Assembly: GCA_037952775.1 (NCBI GenBank)
Contig: JBANAY010000003.1
Coordinates: 12,710,001-12,774,000 of the forward strand
DNA length: 64,000 bases
Origin: Clonostachys chloroleuca
Lineage: Eukaryota; Ascomycota; Sordariomycetes; Hypocreales; Bionectriaceae
Reading direction: 5' to 3'
Numbering within the stretch: the first letter of the stretch is position 1; each line of letters starts with the position of its first letter. Made by a program: the position numbers and the translations under genes. Shown here one piece after another: positions 1-10,136 of this stretch. The notes beneath the pieces were generated by a model. It was not told where the DNA came from. It worked only from the letters and a program-made list of their open reading frames with translations, and made no database searches.

Positions 1-441
1 CTCAAGCAAGGCTTCGTCGGCCTGTGGAGGGCCCTCAAATCTCGACACATCCTCCTCCTCATGCCCATCTTCATCACCGTTCGCTGGAGCTACACGTACC
101 AGGGCAACTACCTCGCTCTCTACTTCACCGTCCGTGGCCGAGCCCTCGCCGGCTTCGTCCAGACAATCTGCGGCATCATCGCCACCGTCGGCTTGGGCCG
201 CCTGCTGGGCGCGCAGAACCTCTTCAGAAACAAGCGGATCCTTTGCAACGTGGGCTGGTACACCATGCTGCTCGTGTTTGTGGTGCAGTGGATTTTCAAC
301 TTCTATATGCAAGCAGAGCTCCAGTCGAGGTCGCCCCCTCCGGTCCTCGAAATATACTCCCGGGACTACGCCAAGGCAATCGTGGCATACTGTCTCTTCA
401 GGTAAGTTCAAGCTCGCCCATCGGTTCTGTATAGGTGCATG

Positions 442-488
<47 letters not shown>

Positions 489-822
489 TAGCATCGCCGG
501 AAACGCTTCCGTCGTCTAGACGTATTGGATTTTGGCGCTCTACAACAGCAATGTCGACACGCTCTCTTACACAAGCGGCATCCTTAGATCAGCAGAGAGT
601 ATCGGATTTGCTTGCGCATATGGCATCGGATCTCGAGACCACGTGTCACTGACGACAAACCTGGCGGTCTCATTTGCCGTTTTTGTCGCAAGTGTTCCCT
701 TCACTTGTTACGTAACATGGAAGCGTGAAGCTCTGGAGCAGGAGAAGAACGCGGCTGGGGAACAAGATTCTTTAGATGGTACTTGGGACACGGGTCACCA
801 ACATATCAACAAGGCCTCCTAG
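1..822 (+). pseudogene. UNC93-like (DUF895-type) MFS membrane transporter, 3' part, in-frame TAG
   Basis: The gene enters from outside the window, so only its C-terminal part is visible. Exon 1 (1-401) encodes hydrophobic segments alternating with short basic loops, as in the fungal UNC93-like branch of the major facilitator superfamily. It ends at a GTAAGT donor at 402. The acceptor that keeps the frame is at 490-491. Reading then continues with SIAGNASVV, a TAG at 517-519, and TYWILALYNSN to the stop at 820-822. The Y-W...N block after the TAG matches the conserved YW-x(n)-N stretch expected in this family, so I infer that TAG replaces CAG (Gln). Using the TAG as the splice acceptor would throw the downstream part out of frame. 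The intron (402-491) contains a run of 43 A. The substrate is unknown. The gene is either dead, read through, or edited. Confidence 0.55.
444..486. repeat. poly(A) tract, 43 A in a row, inside an intron
   Basis: An uninterrupted run of 43 A lies between the GTAAGT donor at 402 and the AG at 490-491. It is either a mononucleotide microsatellite or the tail of a small retroposed insertion. No target-site duplication could be recognised. Confidence 0.9.
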
Positions 823-1903
823 GCCGTCTCTTTGAGCGCTTGATGAGAAGAGGGTATCTAGTTTGATGGTAATTGCGAGCTTGGAGTATGGAAATGGCCG
901 GACACTAACATCACGGAAACTGTCTAGCCACGACTCTGTACTTGGATTTTATCAAGCAAAGTTCATGCGAAGACGGTAAGCAGCACCTGAAATTGCCTAA
1001 ATATCTGATGGACATGGGGACGGAAGCAACTCGATAATCTTTTACGTTGTTCGATGGGGTAAACTCGTTTTACCTTCTTGACTAGGTATTGGTGACTTTC
1101 AACGCGCTTTTGTTTTGTACATAGTATAAGGATAATGCTCTTGAGCCTCATAGCCTTATACATTCTGCTTTCCACTGTCGCTTACGGCAGGAGAAGATGG
1201 CTAATGACAGAGCTTTGAGTTGAACAACCTCTTGAATACGAGAACCTCCGCTTAAATAAGATTTGAAGTTGAGATTAATTGCTCATGGGGTGCAGGGCGC
1301 CTTGGCTGAGTCGCAAGGAATACTGGAGCAGAGAAGCCTATCAAGGAATACTGGAGCAGAGAAGCCTATCGAACAATTTGAATCGCAATAAATGTCAGAA
1401 ATGCTAAGGTCAACACCTTCTGACACCTGAAAGTCGGAAAGTCGGAAAGTCGGATTGTTGGCTTACGTCGCAGGCTTTGCGCTTCTTGTGATGTGCATGG
1501 GCAGTTGTCAAAAAGCCAAACGTAACAGTCGGCCCTCCAACTTACCTCGACCAATTGTGTTACAAATAGCTACGGTAGACAGGCCCCATTCTCGTGTGTG
1601 ATATGCGTTTTATTGCTGTTCTGCTCTATTGAACGGGAGATAAATAATAGGTTAGAGATTAGTTAGGTGGCTTAGAGATGGTGGCCCACAACAAAAAAGA
1701 AATTAGGGGGATTCACCCAATGACGGCGCCGGAACGTATTTTGCCTCATGCAACCTCACCTGAAGAGAAAGCCGAGCTACTTTCCTAGGTGACAAGGACT
1801 TTTCCCACGTCTGCTCTTCTTTCATCGTTCATCGGGGAGATTGTATCGCAATCTTCCTCGATTCCATCGACATATCGCCTGGGTAGCATCCTCTTACCCC
1901 GCA
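823..1903. other. intergenic, no gene seen; short tandem duplications
   Basis: Only short overlapping frames without codon bias or recognisable motifs. It contains a perfect 28-bp tandem duplication (1315-1342 and 1343-1370) and three copies of the octamer GAAAGTCG (1429-1452). Confidence 0.6.
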
Positions 1904-2351
1904 ATGGCGGGTGAGCCGCCAAAAGAGCAGGCCAAACGGAGTAGGTTCCATCAGCCACGGCCGACCTTGACTCGACTAACAAGACATTTAGATCGCAAGG
2001 TGAAAGACAAGGCTCGGACCAAGGAGGGGGACAATCCCGGCGAGTTCCGCCTTGCTCTATGGCCGACTGATGCCCTTGACAAAGAGCTAGCCGGCGAGGG
2101 AGACCAAAACCAGAGCCCACAGAACCAGAGCCAACCAGTCACTCCAGAAGTGAGGCAGCACGACGTGGCAGAGACGAGCAAGAGTGGCGCACCATCCGTC
2201 AAACTCAGCATGAACTTGAATATTGATATGCAACTTAAGGCTAAGATCAAGGGCAGGGTTGAACTATCCATTCTGTTAGTTGTGCCATTGGTTCAGTTCA
2301 GCAATCTGAAACCTTCGCTAACATAATGCCAGTGGCGGAAAGGAACAGTAA
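1904..2351 (+). CDS. small hypothetical protein with a basic N-terminus and a beta-like C-terminal strand segment
   Basis: Starts at ATG 1904 (MAGEPPKEQAK). The open frame runs through a basic, Gln/Pro-rich part to VKLSMNLNIDMQLKAKIKG, which has the alternating hydrophobic pattern (LNLDIxxLKAKIKG) that recurs at the C-terminus of short fungal proteins of unknown function. Just after this a good intron can be placed: donor GTTAGT at 2275, branch GCTAAC, acceptor CAG ending 2332. The second exon adds only a few residues before TAA 2349-2351. Without the intron the frame stops at 2326. I do not recognise a function. Gene status is moderately likely, resting on the conserved-looking C-terminal segment and the intron signals. 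Confidence 0.4.
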
Positions 2352-3120
2352 AAGACTAGAGTGTCAGCCAACGTCACCCGGATGGCTGTCTTGCCTTTAT
2401 ATTATAGCCCAGCCTGGGAGAAAATAAGGCGACGTTCCATTGGAGCTCAGGCAGGGAATGTGGCAAAGCAAGGAACACTCAAAATAATACAATCATATCG
2501 CTGTAGCCTAAAAAAAGAAGGGGTTTTCATTTTACGGAAGGCTTTTCTAAAAGAGAGAAGGCAAAGTATAATATAGAAGACTTCGACAGTTGATCAGTAG
2601 CGACTTGTCCCTCTCCTATATTCAATTCTCTATTTGCCCTCTGCCAATAGGCCTTGAGAGGCAGTCTGTGCTGCTCATACGCTGTTTTGTCCATTGCAAA
2701 CATATTGAGGGTGACTTATTCATGTCGAGGTCTAGACATACTGGGATTGGATTCGACGGGCATACGGGACTCGAAGTACATGGACATGCCCTCTGGCGGA
2801 GAATCCTTGGATGGACATGAGCTGACAATCGCTATGACAAATGAACGACTGAGATATGGCCATACGCATCTAAGCACAAAGGTGACATGAGTAATAGGGA
2901 TCAGACGGGAGAGGCATATTGGAAATGCCAAACATTAAGTCCATTACTATCTTGATTTCAATCTACGCTATTACATTCACAACAATCTCATCTAATCACA
3001 TCATACAAAGAAAACAGTGGCAATTCGATTTAAACAACAGGTCTTTCGCAATAGCTATTTGTCAGCTATACTCCGTAGTGAACGTAGGCAATCCATGGCG
3101 GAGGGCTCGACTGGCCCCAG
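2352..3120. other. intergenic, no gene seen
   Basis: Short overlapping frames on both strands without motifs. Probably 3' flanks of the small gene on the left and the TPR-CHAT gene on the right. Confidence 0.5.
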
Positions 3121-6100
3121 TCATCTTCCAACGGTAAAATGTCTCTCCCCCTCTCTCGCATCATCTCCCCTCTCTTGGAGATTCAAATTTGAGATACCCT
3201 CTTCAGCGGAAAGTCTCTTCTCAGCCCTTGTATCTAGACTACGTCTCGCATACTCGGCCAGCCACTCGTCCCGTACCCGCTTTGTCGCCTTGTGCAGTCC
3301 TCGGCTAATCGATTTATCTGTCATACTCCCATCTCGAATGACTTGATACGTCAATCGAGCTATGTCCATGCAAGTCTCGTCTTGCACTTCCCAAAGTGTG
3401 CCGATGACGTGGCGGAATCCCAGAACTTGGAACGCACTGATCAGGTGAATACTTTCATCTAGAAATTTTTCCTCTCGCACTCGGCCTGTACCGCAGGCGC
3501 AAAGGTAGGCAAGAAAATGCGCGCCTTGGTCTAGGTTCAGATCAAACAATTCTGCTACTGATAAAGGGCTGCTTTTGTCTTCCAGGCAGAGATGGCTCTT
3601 CGATGGGTCAACATAGCCCGTGTACCCGTGTCCTGCAAAATGAAAAATGTTGCAATCGCTGAGGCGATACTTGATGGCTTCCTTGCACCCCCGTACCTGA
3701 GAAGCATTGACCGATGTGCACTTGAAGATCTTTTCAATTTCACACACTTCATTGGTAGCATGGGGCAGTGTGCCATGTCCGGGAGTATTGCTCATGGCCA
3801 CGAGTAGAGCCTCCGCTGTTGTTGATACAACTGGGGCTTGAAGGCGAGAAGATACGAGCGTCTGGACAGTTGTACCGTATGAAGAGACTACTCGGTCCAT
3901 GACTGTGTCGTGACCACCAGATTCATGCCTACCTGATGCATGAAAGGGAAATTTGCTCATGACGCCCGTAGGGATCCATGTTACATGAGGCCAGGGATCG
4001 TTATCCGGTGGCTGAGTGAACCCCAATGCATCCATAATAGGGCTTGTGATTGTATCCCAGAGCCAGGTAAGGCACTGTTGACTCCATATTCTGTCGCCGC
4101 TTAGTGCCCAATACCTAATTTCATCTTGCTCGACCTCTTCGAGGTTGAACACTTTGAGGTGACTTTGAGTGATGATAAATATATCACATCCTTCATAGCT
4201 CTTGACACTCAGGTTCAACACAACGATGGGGCCCGATCTCGCCGCTTCGAGAATATCACTCCGGGGGTGTACGCTGAGAAAGTAGTCCAATTCAGCGAGA
4301 CCCAAGATATCATTTACAACGTCATCGATGATTCTTTCGCCTAGATGAATATCTTCTTCTGTAATCTGAATGACGTGGGGCTCCGCCTCGCTTGTGATTG
4401 CGAGCTCCAGTCCATGGCAGATTCGGTCTATGAGTTTGATATGAGCATTCGATGATGTCTTTCCTAACTCTGAGTTGCTTTCATCCACGTCTGTAGAATG
4501 TATATGACGACCTTTTATAGACGACGATAGCATACCACGTCCTCTAGACAGCGTAGCTAAGGCCAACCATCCCATCTGAAGGTGGGAGACTTCGGGGTAT
4601 TTTCGAGCCCGCACCCTCTCATAAGTCATCATAGCTGCCGCGGTATCAGTGGCAAGCCCAAGTACCTCACTTGCCCAATACTGCTTATCCTCCAAAGTGA
4701 GGATTTGTCGTTGAAATTCTTGAATAAGAAGTATTCCCAGCATCCCTGCGGTGACTCTGCTGTCAATCGCAAGACCCGTGTTGAGCAGACCCATTACAGC
4801 CTGTATGCGCTCCATCGGTTTTGCTCCAGGTGTAGTGAGACCTCTCACGTAGCTTTGCGAACTTAGTGCGCAAGCTTCTTGGAAAGCCTGTCCACCATCG
4901 AGGCGATCAAAATCGGCTACCCTTGCTAGTTTGCAGTCATACAGGCCACCAAGTGCCAACCATAGAGGGCTCTTGGTCGGATGACCATCAGGTAGGATAG
5001 CGGTTGCAATGAGACCAATTTCAATTATTTCATCAATTTCATCGGCGGGACTTTTGTTTTTCATTGGATCATGAATTTGCTTGCTGTACTTCTCCAGCAT
5101 AGCAGTAACGTAGCAAAACGTGTATCTGCATCCGTCGATGGCGTTGCCCTCGAAGTGCTCCAGGGCCTGCTCAGCATATTTCACTGCCTCCTCTACGCTC
5201 TCATAGGATCCAGACAACTTCGATTGTGAGAGGAGCAATTTGGATAGCAATTTGAAGCATATCTTTTTGTCTGGATCATCAGATGGCAGCTCTTCATTAG
5301 CCTTTTTGGCAAATTCAATCGCCTTCTCAAGATCTAAAGAGGAACTGGTCCTTCCATACTTAGTATGTAGTATCTCAGCCATGCTTAACAGCACATAAGG
5401 CACAGTTGCGTCATCATTCGATGCTTCCCGAAGGGTCTGTTTGCCGAGGGATATAGATTCATTTAGATCGGCGACTGCCCCTTTCGATCTGTACCTGTGG
5501 CTCAATAAGAGTGAACGGTCGAATAAGGCATCTTGTCGGAGCCAATGACCCTCCGAGATGATGGAGAGAGCCTGTTCGTTTAATTCGATAGCCTCATCAA
5601 GACTTTTCGTGTCGTTTGCTTCATGGTAGAGACGGCTGAGGACGTGCGAGATGTGCAAAAGATACTTAGGATAGTCGGCATGTTCTTGGTCCGTAATACT
5701 GAGAGCACGGCGAACCTCCTGAAGAGCTTCCTGTGCATGGGAGATTTCAGCGGTACTTTCAAACCTTTTCGATATACAGAATGAGAGCCAGTATAGCCAA
5801 TCCGGGTAATCGGGATCATCTTGTGGGACGAGCTGGCAAGCGGCTCGGCAGATTTGAATGCGTTTTTCTATGTCCTCGATCGATTGCCGTACAGAAGATC
5901 TGTCAGGATAGTTTTTCACCAACTGATCGATACGGAACACAGCAACGAATTCCGTGTCCATGTAACGGAGCTTCTGTCGGAGTCGCAAAGACTCCTCTGG
6001 GTGTAGTTCGGATCCTGATCTAATGAAGCTCTCATCATGTAGGTTGATGAGTTCTTTAATGGCCAGTTCCTTTTCGGGCGTGCCTTTTGATTCGCTTAAT

Positions 6101-6534
6101 AAATTCCTGGCGTTCTCAAAGTCGTTCTGTTCGCTAGTCATGAAATATTTGTATTGGAACATGATTCCAAGATGAAGTTCCAGTTTGGGGAAATCCGTTG
6201 AATGCGCATCTCGATACTCTAAGACCTCCTGGAGGTACTTCATAGACTCGTGTAGATGGGTCACATCTTGAGTGAAAATATGGCTTTGTGCTAGGACCAG
6301 CGAGTATTTATAAAGGAGCCAGATTCTGTCATCCTTGTCTTCCGGTGGCTCTCGAAGTATACTTTGAAACCAAGAGAGACATTCCTCCAAGTTCCCTTCG
6401 TCACTCGTTATCTGATATCTGGCATAAAGTGCATTGGCTCGCTGATACAATCTGAGGAGTGGATCGGGGTCAGCCATCATCTCCAGTATAGTTCGAGATT
6501 GAGTCGGCAAGTTGTAGTATCCGATCGAGCTCAT
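3121..6534 (-). CDS. TPR-CHAT protein (caspase-like peptidase domain on a TPR array), 1137 aa
   Basis: The N-terminal two thirds consist of repeated helical pairs of TPR type, for example DLEKAIEFAKKANEELP and SVEEAVKYAEQALEHFEG. The C-terminal third (about residues 830-1110) is a CHAT domain, the caspase/HetF-associated clan CD peptidase fold. The His motif HFAGHG lies at 965-970 (His969) and the Cys motif LCACGTG places Cys1014 as the expected nucleophile, with Cys1012 beside it. The usual follow-up is also present: a segment on drawing in and exclusion (FQVLGFRHVIGTLWEV). Length and order fit fungal TPR-CHAT proteins. Some fungal CHAT proteases are encoded beside gasdermin-like genes they cleave; no gasdermin-like gene is visible within the neighbouring few kb. 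The 1137-aa frame may lack its true N-terminus: an upstream ATG at 6640 opens a helical segment (QSLVDQIDELANQASNE) that can splice in phase via GTAAAT to a CAG before residue ~29. The substrate is unknown. Confidence 0.85.
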   Translation of the reverse strand: MSSIGYYNLPTQSRTILEMMADPDPLLRLYQRANALYARYQITSDEGNLEECLSWFQSILREPPEDKDDRIWLLYKYSLVLAQSHIFTQDVTHLHESMKYLQEVLEYRDAHSTDFPKLELHLGIMFQYKYFMTSEQNDFENARNLLSESKGTPEKELAIKELINLHDESFIRSGSELHPEESLRLRQKLRYMDTEFVAVFRIDQLVKNYPDRSSVRQSIEDIEKRIQICRAACQLVPQDDPDYPDWLYWLSFCISKRFESTAEISHAQEALQEVRRALSITDQEHADYPKYLLHISHVLSRLYHEANDTKSLDEAIELNEQALSIISEGHWLRQDALFDRSLLLSHRYRSKGAVADLNESISLGKQTLREASNDDATVPYVLLSMAEILHTKYGRTSSSLDLEKAIEFAKKANEELPSDDPDKKICFKLLSKLLLSQSKLSGSYESVEEAVKYAEQALEHFEGNAIDGCRYTFCYVTAMLEKYSKQIHDPMKNKSPADEIDEIIEIGLIATAILPDGHPTKSPLWLALGGLYDCKLARVADFDRLDGGQAFQEACALSSQSYVRGLTTPGAKPMERIQAVMGLLNTGLAIDSRVTAGMLGILLIQEFQRQILTLEDKQYWASEVLGLATDTAAAMMTYERVRARKYPEVSHLQMGWLALATLSRGRGMLSSSIKGRHIHSTDVDESNSELGKTSSNAHIKLIDRICHGLELAITSEAEPHVIQITEEDIHLGERIIDDVVNDILGLAELDYFLSVHPRSDILEAARSGPIVVLNLSVKSYEGCDIFIITQSHLKVFNLEEVEQDEIRYWALSGDRIWSQQCLTWLWDTITSPIMDALGFTQPPDNDPWPHVTWIPTGVMSKFPFHASGRHESGGHDTVMDRVVSSYGTTVQTLVSSRLQAPVVSTTAEALLVAMSNTPGHGTLPHATNEVCEIEKIFKCTSVNASQVRGCKEAIKYRLSDCNIFHFAGHGYTGYVDPSKSHLCLEDKSSPLSVAELFDLNLDQGAHFLAYLCACGTGRVREEKFLDESIHLISAFQVLGFRHVIGTLWEVQDETCMDIARLTYQVIRDGSMTDKSISRGLHKATKRVRDEWLAEYARRSLDTRAEKRLSAEEGISNLNLQERGDDAREGERHFTVGR

Positions 6535-6640
6535 TTACTTCATTGGAGGCTTGGTTGGCAAGCTCATCGATTTGGTCGACTAAACTTTGCAATGGTAGGC
6601 ATTCCGCCACCGGCGCATTCGTACACGTAGCTTCTGTCAT
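6535..6640 (-). CDS. possible upstream first exon of the TPR-CHAT gene
   Basis: ATG at 6640-6638 opens a frame (MTEATCTNAPVAEC, then a helical Leu-rich stretch) that overlaps the start of the main frame in another phase. A GTAAAT donor follows after ...NQASNE, a CTGAC branch-like site lies downstream, and a TATCAG acceptor would enter the main frame in phase before RANALYARY. A CTCAG lies closer to the branch but gives the wrong phase. RNA would decide between this start and ATG 6534. Confidence 0.35.
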
Positions 6641-6910
6641 TCTTAGATATGTCGCTACTAGGATGCTCTCGAATACTCTGTCGATTAATTGAATAATCTA
6701 AGGACTGAGCTGACAAGTTAGGCAGCATTTGGTTATGCAGTCAGCACAAGAGTCAGGTGATTTGAGCACTTTCGCCATTGGCCTAGCCTTTTCTCCTGCA
6801 TCTCTGCCCGAGCTGACTGACATTAGTAGCCTAGTGAAATACGAGGTCTGTTGCAAGATGAAATATATAGTCTCGAATTAGGTAGGGATGACTTTCGTAC
6901 ACAGAGGTTG

Positions 6911-9022
6911 TTATTCTCCCAAATCCCCCCAGAATTCTCTCAGGTCATCCGCTCTCCATCTCGTACTCCACCCCGATTCGCGCTCGATCTTATCTAGTAG
7001 CTCTAGGATAGCCTTGTGCTCTGCTGGATGGCTCATGCAGCGGCCTGCAATCCATATCGGTTGCAAGGCGTTCGTCCACGCGCCGTGGTGGTCATTGGAA
7101 ATGCTGATCCCGCAGACTTGTCTCGCGTGCCAGAGGATGCTACGAGCCTTTGTCCAGCATCTTGCAGCAGCACCTGTCGCGGTATAAGTCGAAGAGGTTC
7201 CTAGCGATGAAAGTCGTAGTCCCGCGGGCCTATTTTGTAGCATTAAAAGCGACGCGGTGTGGTAGAGTTGGTTTCCGGATATCGCTGCTGGATTCGAGAA
7301 CAATACTGTTGGAAAAGGGGACTTTTCGTTCGAAGGCATAGTGACGATCGAATGTAAAGCCGCAGGCCGCAGGTCGTGCCATTCGGCAATGTATCCCCAG
7401 AGTTTCATCCACAATTCAAGCCTCCCTTCAGCATCCAACGCCGTGGTCCCCAAAAAGTCTAGAACCAAGGCAACAAGATACACAGCGAAATTAGCCCAAT
7501 GATGAAAATCTTTCTTCTTTGTCTTGAAGAGCGCTACATCAGCGTCAACGCCCGACCCAGGTGCCCATTGGGAGATTGGGATGAGGGTCTTCACGGACGA
7601 TATCAGACCACCACAGACGTCCATGCGTGCAAAACACCAAAATAACGCGCCTTCCACGCCGCTAGAGAATCCACTGATGCCAACAGCCGATAGAAGACAG
7701 GCACACCCATCCAGATGGCGCCTCCACGCTTTGGGCGAGCAGGAAACCATTTCAAGAACACAAAGGATAACGCAGCTAGCGATGACGGCTGTGGTTCGAG
7801 ATGGCAGTTGAGGGAGCAGTAGATGGATAGCCTGTTGGTATAGTAGCAAACTTCGGTCGTGAGGTAGGGTCGTTTCTTTCAGCTCAATCTGTCTTGCTGA
7901 AAGAGCGAGAACAGAGTACTGTAGGAAGGAGTTGGAGGGCGCCATAGTGGGGATGACATGCTTGAAATGCTGATCATTGTCGAACTTGTCAAGCCAGGGG
8001 GCAATCTCATCAAACCAATTTCTCCACAAAAGAACCTCCTCTTCTTTGCTTAGAATTCGATCTTTAGATATCACCGTCTGTTCGGCTGTGCTCAGGTCGT
8101 CGACAATATCATCTACTTCCTCTCTAATAGCATCCAACTCTTCCAAGGTTGGGAGCGGACTAGGTGGGCGAGTTGGATCATTGGACTTCACTTCCTGGAT
8201 CAGATGGCTTCTTAGAGTTGAATGAAGCTCGTGATACGCGGTACCCGGCAGGAAGATGCCATCGTCGTCCAGCTGCAAATCGGAGTACTCGCTGATGTCC
8301 AATGGCCAGAGTCCGAAGGAAGAAGAGGCAATATTTGACTGCTCATCACACCTTGGATCTGTCCTAGAGCCACCTTGACTGAGATATATTAGGTTTGCGA
8401 CAGCACTCTCGGTCTGCCTGAGTGATGAGGGCGACGAAGTGTCCACCCATTCGGAATAACCTCCAAGGAGCGTGTTTTCCACAGAGGACGGTGAAATGTT
8501 TGCATCTTGATCCATTAAAGACGTCCCGTCTGCTTTTTGCGTATGGGAATAGCCGGTGCTGCCTCGATCTCCATAACAGCCAACCCCTCTATCGCCGTCA
8601 TCGTCGTCGCCAGAGTTGAAGTCATCATTCATCAGTGGCGGCGAGACTGAGTCGTAATCGCGAATAACATCCTCGGTGACATCCAAAATTTCGAAACAAC
8701 TGCTCTGCCTCTTGGCCCTTAGCTTCCGCATGCTAGGATGCTCATCACTGATGCCCTTGGCATTCTCCGTAAGGAATTTAAGTTGAACTCCCCAGATACA
8801 CTTCTCCTGCCTCCGGCGGCAGGTACCACAAGCCGGACGGCGCTCATCACATTTGCGCTTTTTTCGACGACAGTTTAGGCATCCTGTACGTGTCCTTGTG
8901 TGCTTTGTATGTGGTTTATGGATGGCTACCAAGGCGGGCTGCATGGCAATTTGAGGCAGGTGGAAGCGGACGTGATGATGTTTGTTGTATGGGAGAGAAA
9001 TTTGTGGGGTGCATTTCCCCAA
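6911..9022 (-). CDS. Zn2Cys6 transcription factor with Fungal_trans_2-type regulatory region, 703 aa
   Basis: A single open frame. Residues ~45-72 hold a canonical binuclear zinc cluster with spacing C-x2-C-x6-C-x6-C-x2-C-x6-C (GCLNCRRKKRKC, then ACGTCRRRQEKC), followed by a long acidic, Ser-rich linker. From about residue 300 the sequence has the helical pattern of fungal-specific regulatory domains (EVLLWRNWFDEIAPWLDKFD, later LALSARQIELKE and CVLEMVSCSPKAWRRHLDG), typical of the Fungal_trans_2 group. An inner Met at residue 27 (MQPALVAIHK) just before the cluster could be the real start. The gene is divergent from the sugar transporter at 10137 across 1.1 kb, so regulation of the transporter/dehydrogenase pair is plausible but only inferred from position. 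Confidence 0.85.
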   Translation of the reverse strand: MGKCTPQISLPYNKHHHVRFHLPQIAMQPALVAIHKPHTKHTRTRTGCLNCRRKKRKCDERRPACGTCRRRQEKCIWGVQLKFLTENAKGISDEHPSMRKLRAKRQSSCFEILDVTEDVIRDYDSVSPPLMNDDFNSGDDDDGDRGVGCYGDRGSTGYSHTQKADGTSLMDQDANISPSSVENTLLGGYSEWVDTSSPSSLRQTESAVANLIYLSQGGSRTDPRCDEQSNIASSSFGLWPLDISEYSDLQLDDDGIFLPGTAYHELHSTLRSHLIQEVKSNDPTRPPSPLPTLEELDAIREEVDDIVDDLSTAEQTVISKDRILSKEEEVLLWRNWFDEIAPWLDKFDNDQHFKHVIPTMAPSNSFLQYSVLALSARQIELKETTLPHDRSLLLYQQAIHLLLPQLPSRTTAVIASCVILCVLEMVSCSPKAWRRHLDGCACLLSAVGISGFSSGVEGALFWCFARMDVCGGLISSVKTLIPISQWAPGSGVDADVALFKTKKKDFHHWANFAVYLVALVLDFLGTTALDAEGRLELWMKLWGYIAEWHDLRPAALHSIVTMPSNEKSPFPTVLFSNPAAISGNQLYHTASLLMLQNRPAGLRLSSLGTSSTYTATGAAARCWTKARSILWHARQVCGISISNDHHGAWTNALQPIWIAGRCMSHPAEHKAILELLDKIERESGWSTRWRADDLREFWGDLGE

Positions 9023-10136
9023 AGTTTTACTCTTTGCTGCCCTCCCATTCCAATCCTGGGGATCGCCTTACCCTAGAGTCAACTTGCCCATATCACAGAG
9101 GGAACTCGTTCGAGGCGGCGATCGCAATGCAAAGGGTAAGTAGGCAGAGTTTAGTTCCGAAACTCAACTTGAGTTCTCCTATAGTTCTTCAGCTCAGTCT
9201 ATCAACGTTGGTGATGTAAAGTGCTCTCATTTCGCTGAGCCAGTAACGGCATGTATGTAGTAGGATATGCCATCAGGTATAACAATTTACCCCCAGCTTC
9301 TCAACACCGGTATTAGAGTTAACTTCCTACGGTTAAATGAGCTCTTAGCCTCTATATTCTTCTTCTACTTCTAGGACAACACGTCACGGCTTCAATCGAC
9401 CTGCCCATGTGTACGTATGCGCCCACCAGATCAACGTGAGAAGCTGAGGCAGTTCCAAGCGCCGCCAAAGACCCACCGACAGCCATGAGACATTTTGCCA
9501 TGCTGGGCAATTGGTTGGTTGAAAGACCCCTGAACTCCACTTGGCTGTTGTGACCTCCGCATCCGACTGCCTTTCCCAGAAATGCCGCCTTTGGTTCGCA
9601 TAAATTCCCGAGGTTATGGCTTAGTTTGCGCTTCCACCTACCTCCACGCCGTCCTGTCCATTCACCCACAGAACCATAACCTTGCACTGAAGCCTTTTCC
9701 GGAGAGCCTGGCGCTCCCCAGGTGGAGTCCCCGTGTTCCTGGGGTAGGGTTGGTTATGTAGCAATTGATGGAGACCCTGATCCTAGTCATGACATTCTAA
9801 ACCTCAGCCTTTCGGCCGTGGAGTTCCGAATGATGCACTTTGGCAGCGAAAATGGCCGCATTCTTGGGTAATAGCATGGTAGGCCTGTGAGGAACCATGG
9901 CGATCAACCGAACCTCGCCAAAGTCTCTTGCGGGTATATATATTCGGCTGCTGTGCTTATCCTATTTTGCCCTGCCTCTTCTGGGCCTAGAATGCTATAT
10001 CCTGTCATCCAATTCCCCAACGTCACTTTGCAGCTGCTTGGGCTCGTCTCTGACAGCTACAGTGCGTGGGACTGTGCTATTGCCTCTGATACCTCTCGTC
10101 AGTTCAAGGACCTTTTGAAAAAGCGACACACGCACG
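9023..10136. promoter_or_regulatory. shared divergent promoter region between regulator and sugar transporter
   Basis: No supported gene between the two start codons. A TATATATA box lies at about 9935-9942, some 200 bp before the transporter ATG. An inverted pair of CTGGGG hexamers lies further up (listed separately). Short frames here have no motifs. Confidence 0.45.
9716..9744. promoter_or_regulatory. putative CreA/CRE1 double site (inverted CTGGGG)
   Basis: CCCCAGG at 9716-9722 and CCTGGGG at 9738-9744 form an inverted pair with a 15-bp spacer. CTGGGG fits the known carbon catabolite repressor consensus SYGGRG, and such sites are most effective as close pairs. It lies about 400 bp before the MFS sugar transporter ATG, where glucose repression would make sense. 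No binding evidence. Confidence 0.35.

Noticed and set aside
517..519. Treating TAG at 517-519, 39462-39460 and 41834-41832 as splice acceptors
   Set aside because: At 517 the phase would be wrong; at 39460 the only donor leaves a ~36-nt intron; at 41832 the TAG lies inside an unbroken conserved motif.
1785..2271. Two minus-strand frames (111 and 106 codons)
   Set aside because: Shadows of the small plus-strand gene; rich in Cys/Leu/Ser without motifs.
9352..9687. Minus-strand frame of 111 codons in the regulator-transporter promoter
   Set aside because: No recognisable domain and it overlaps the putative CreA-site region side; treated as chance.
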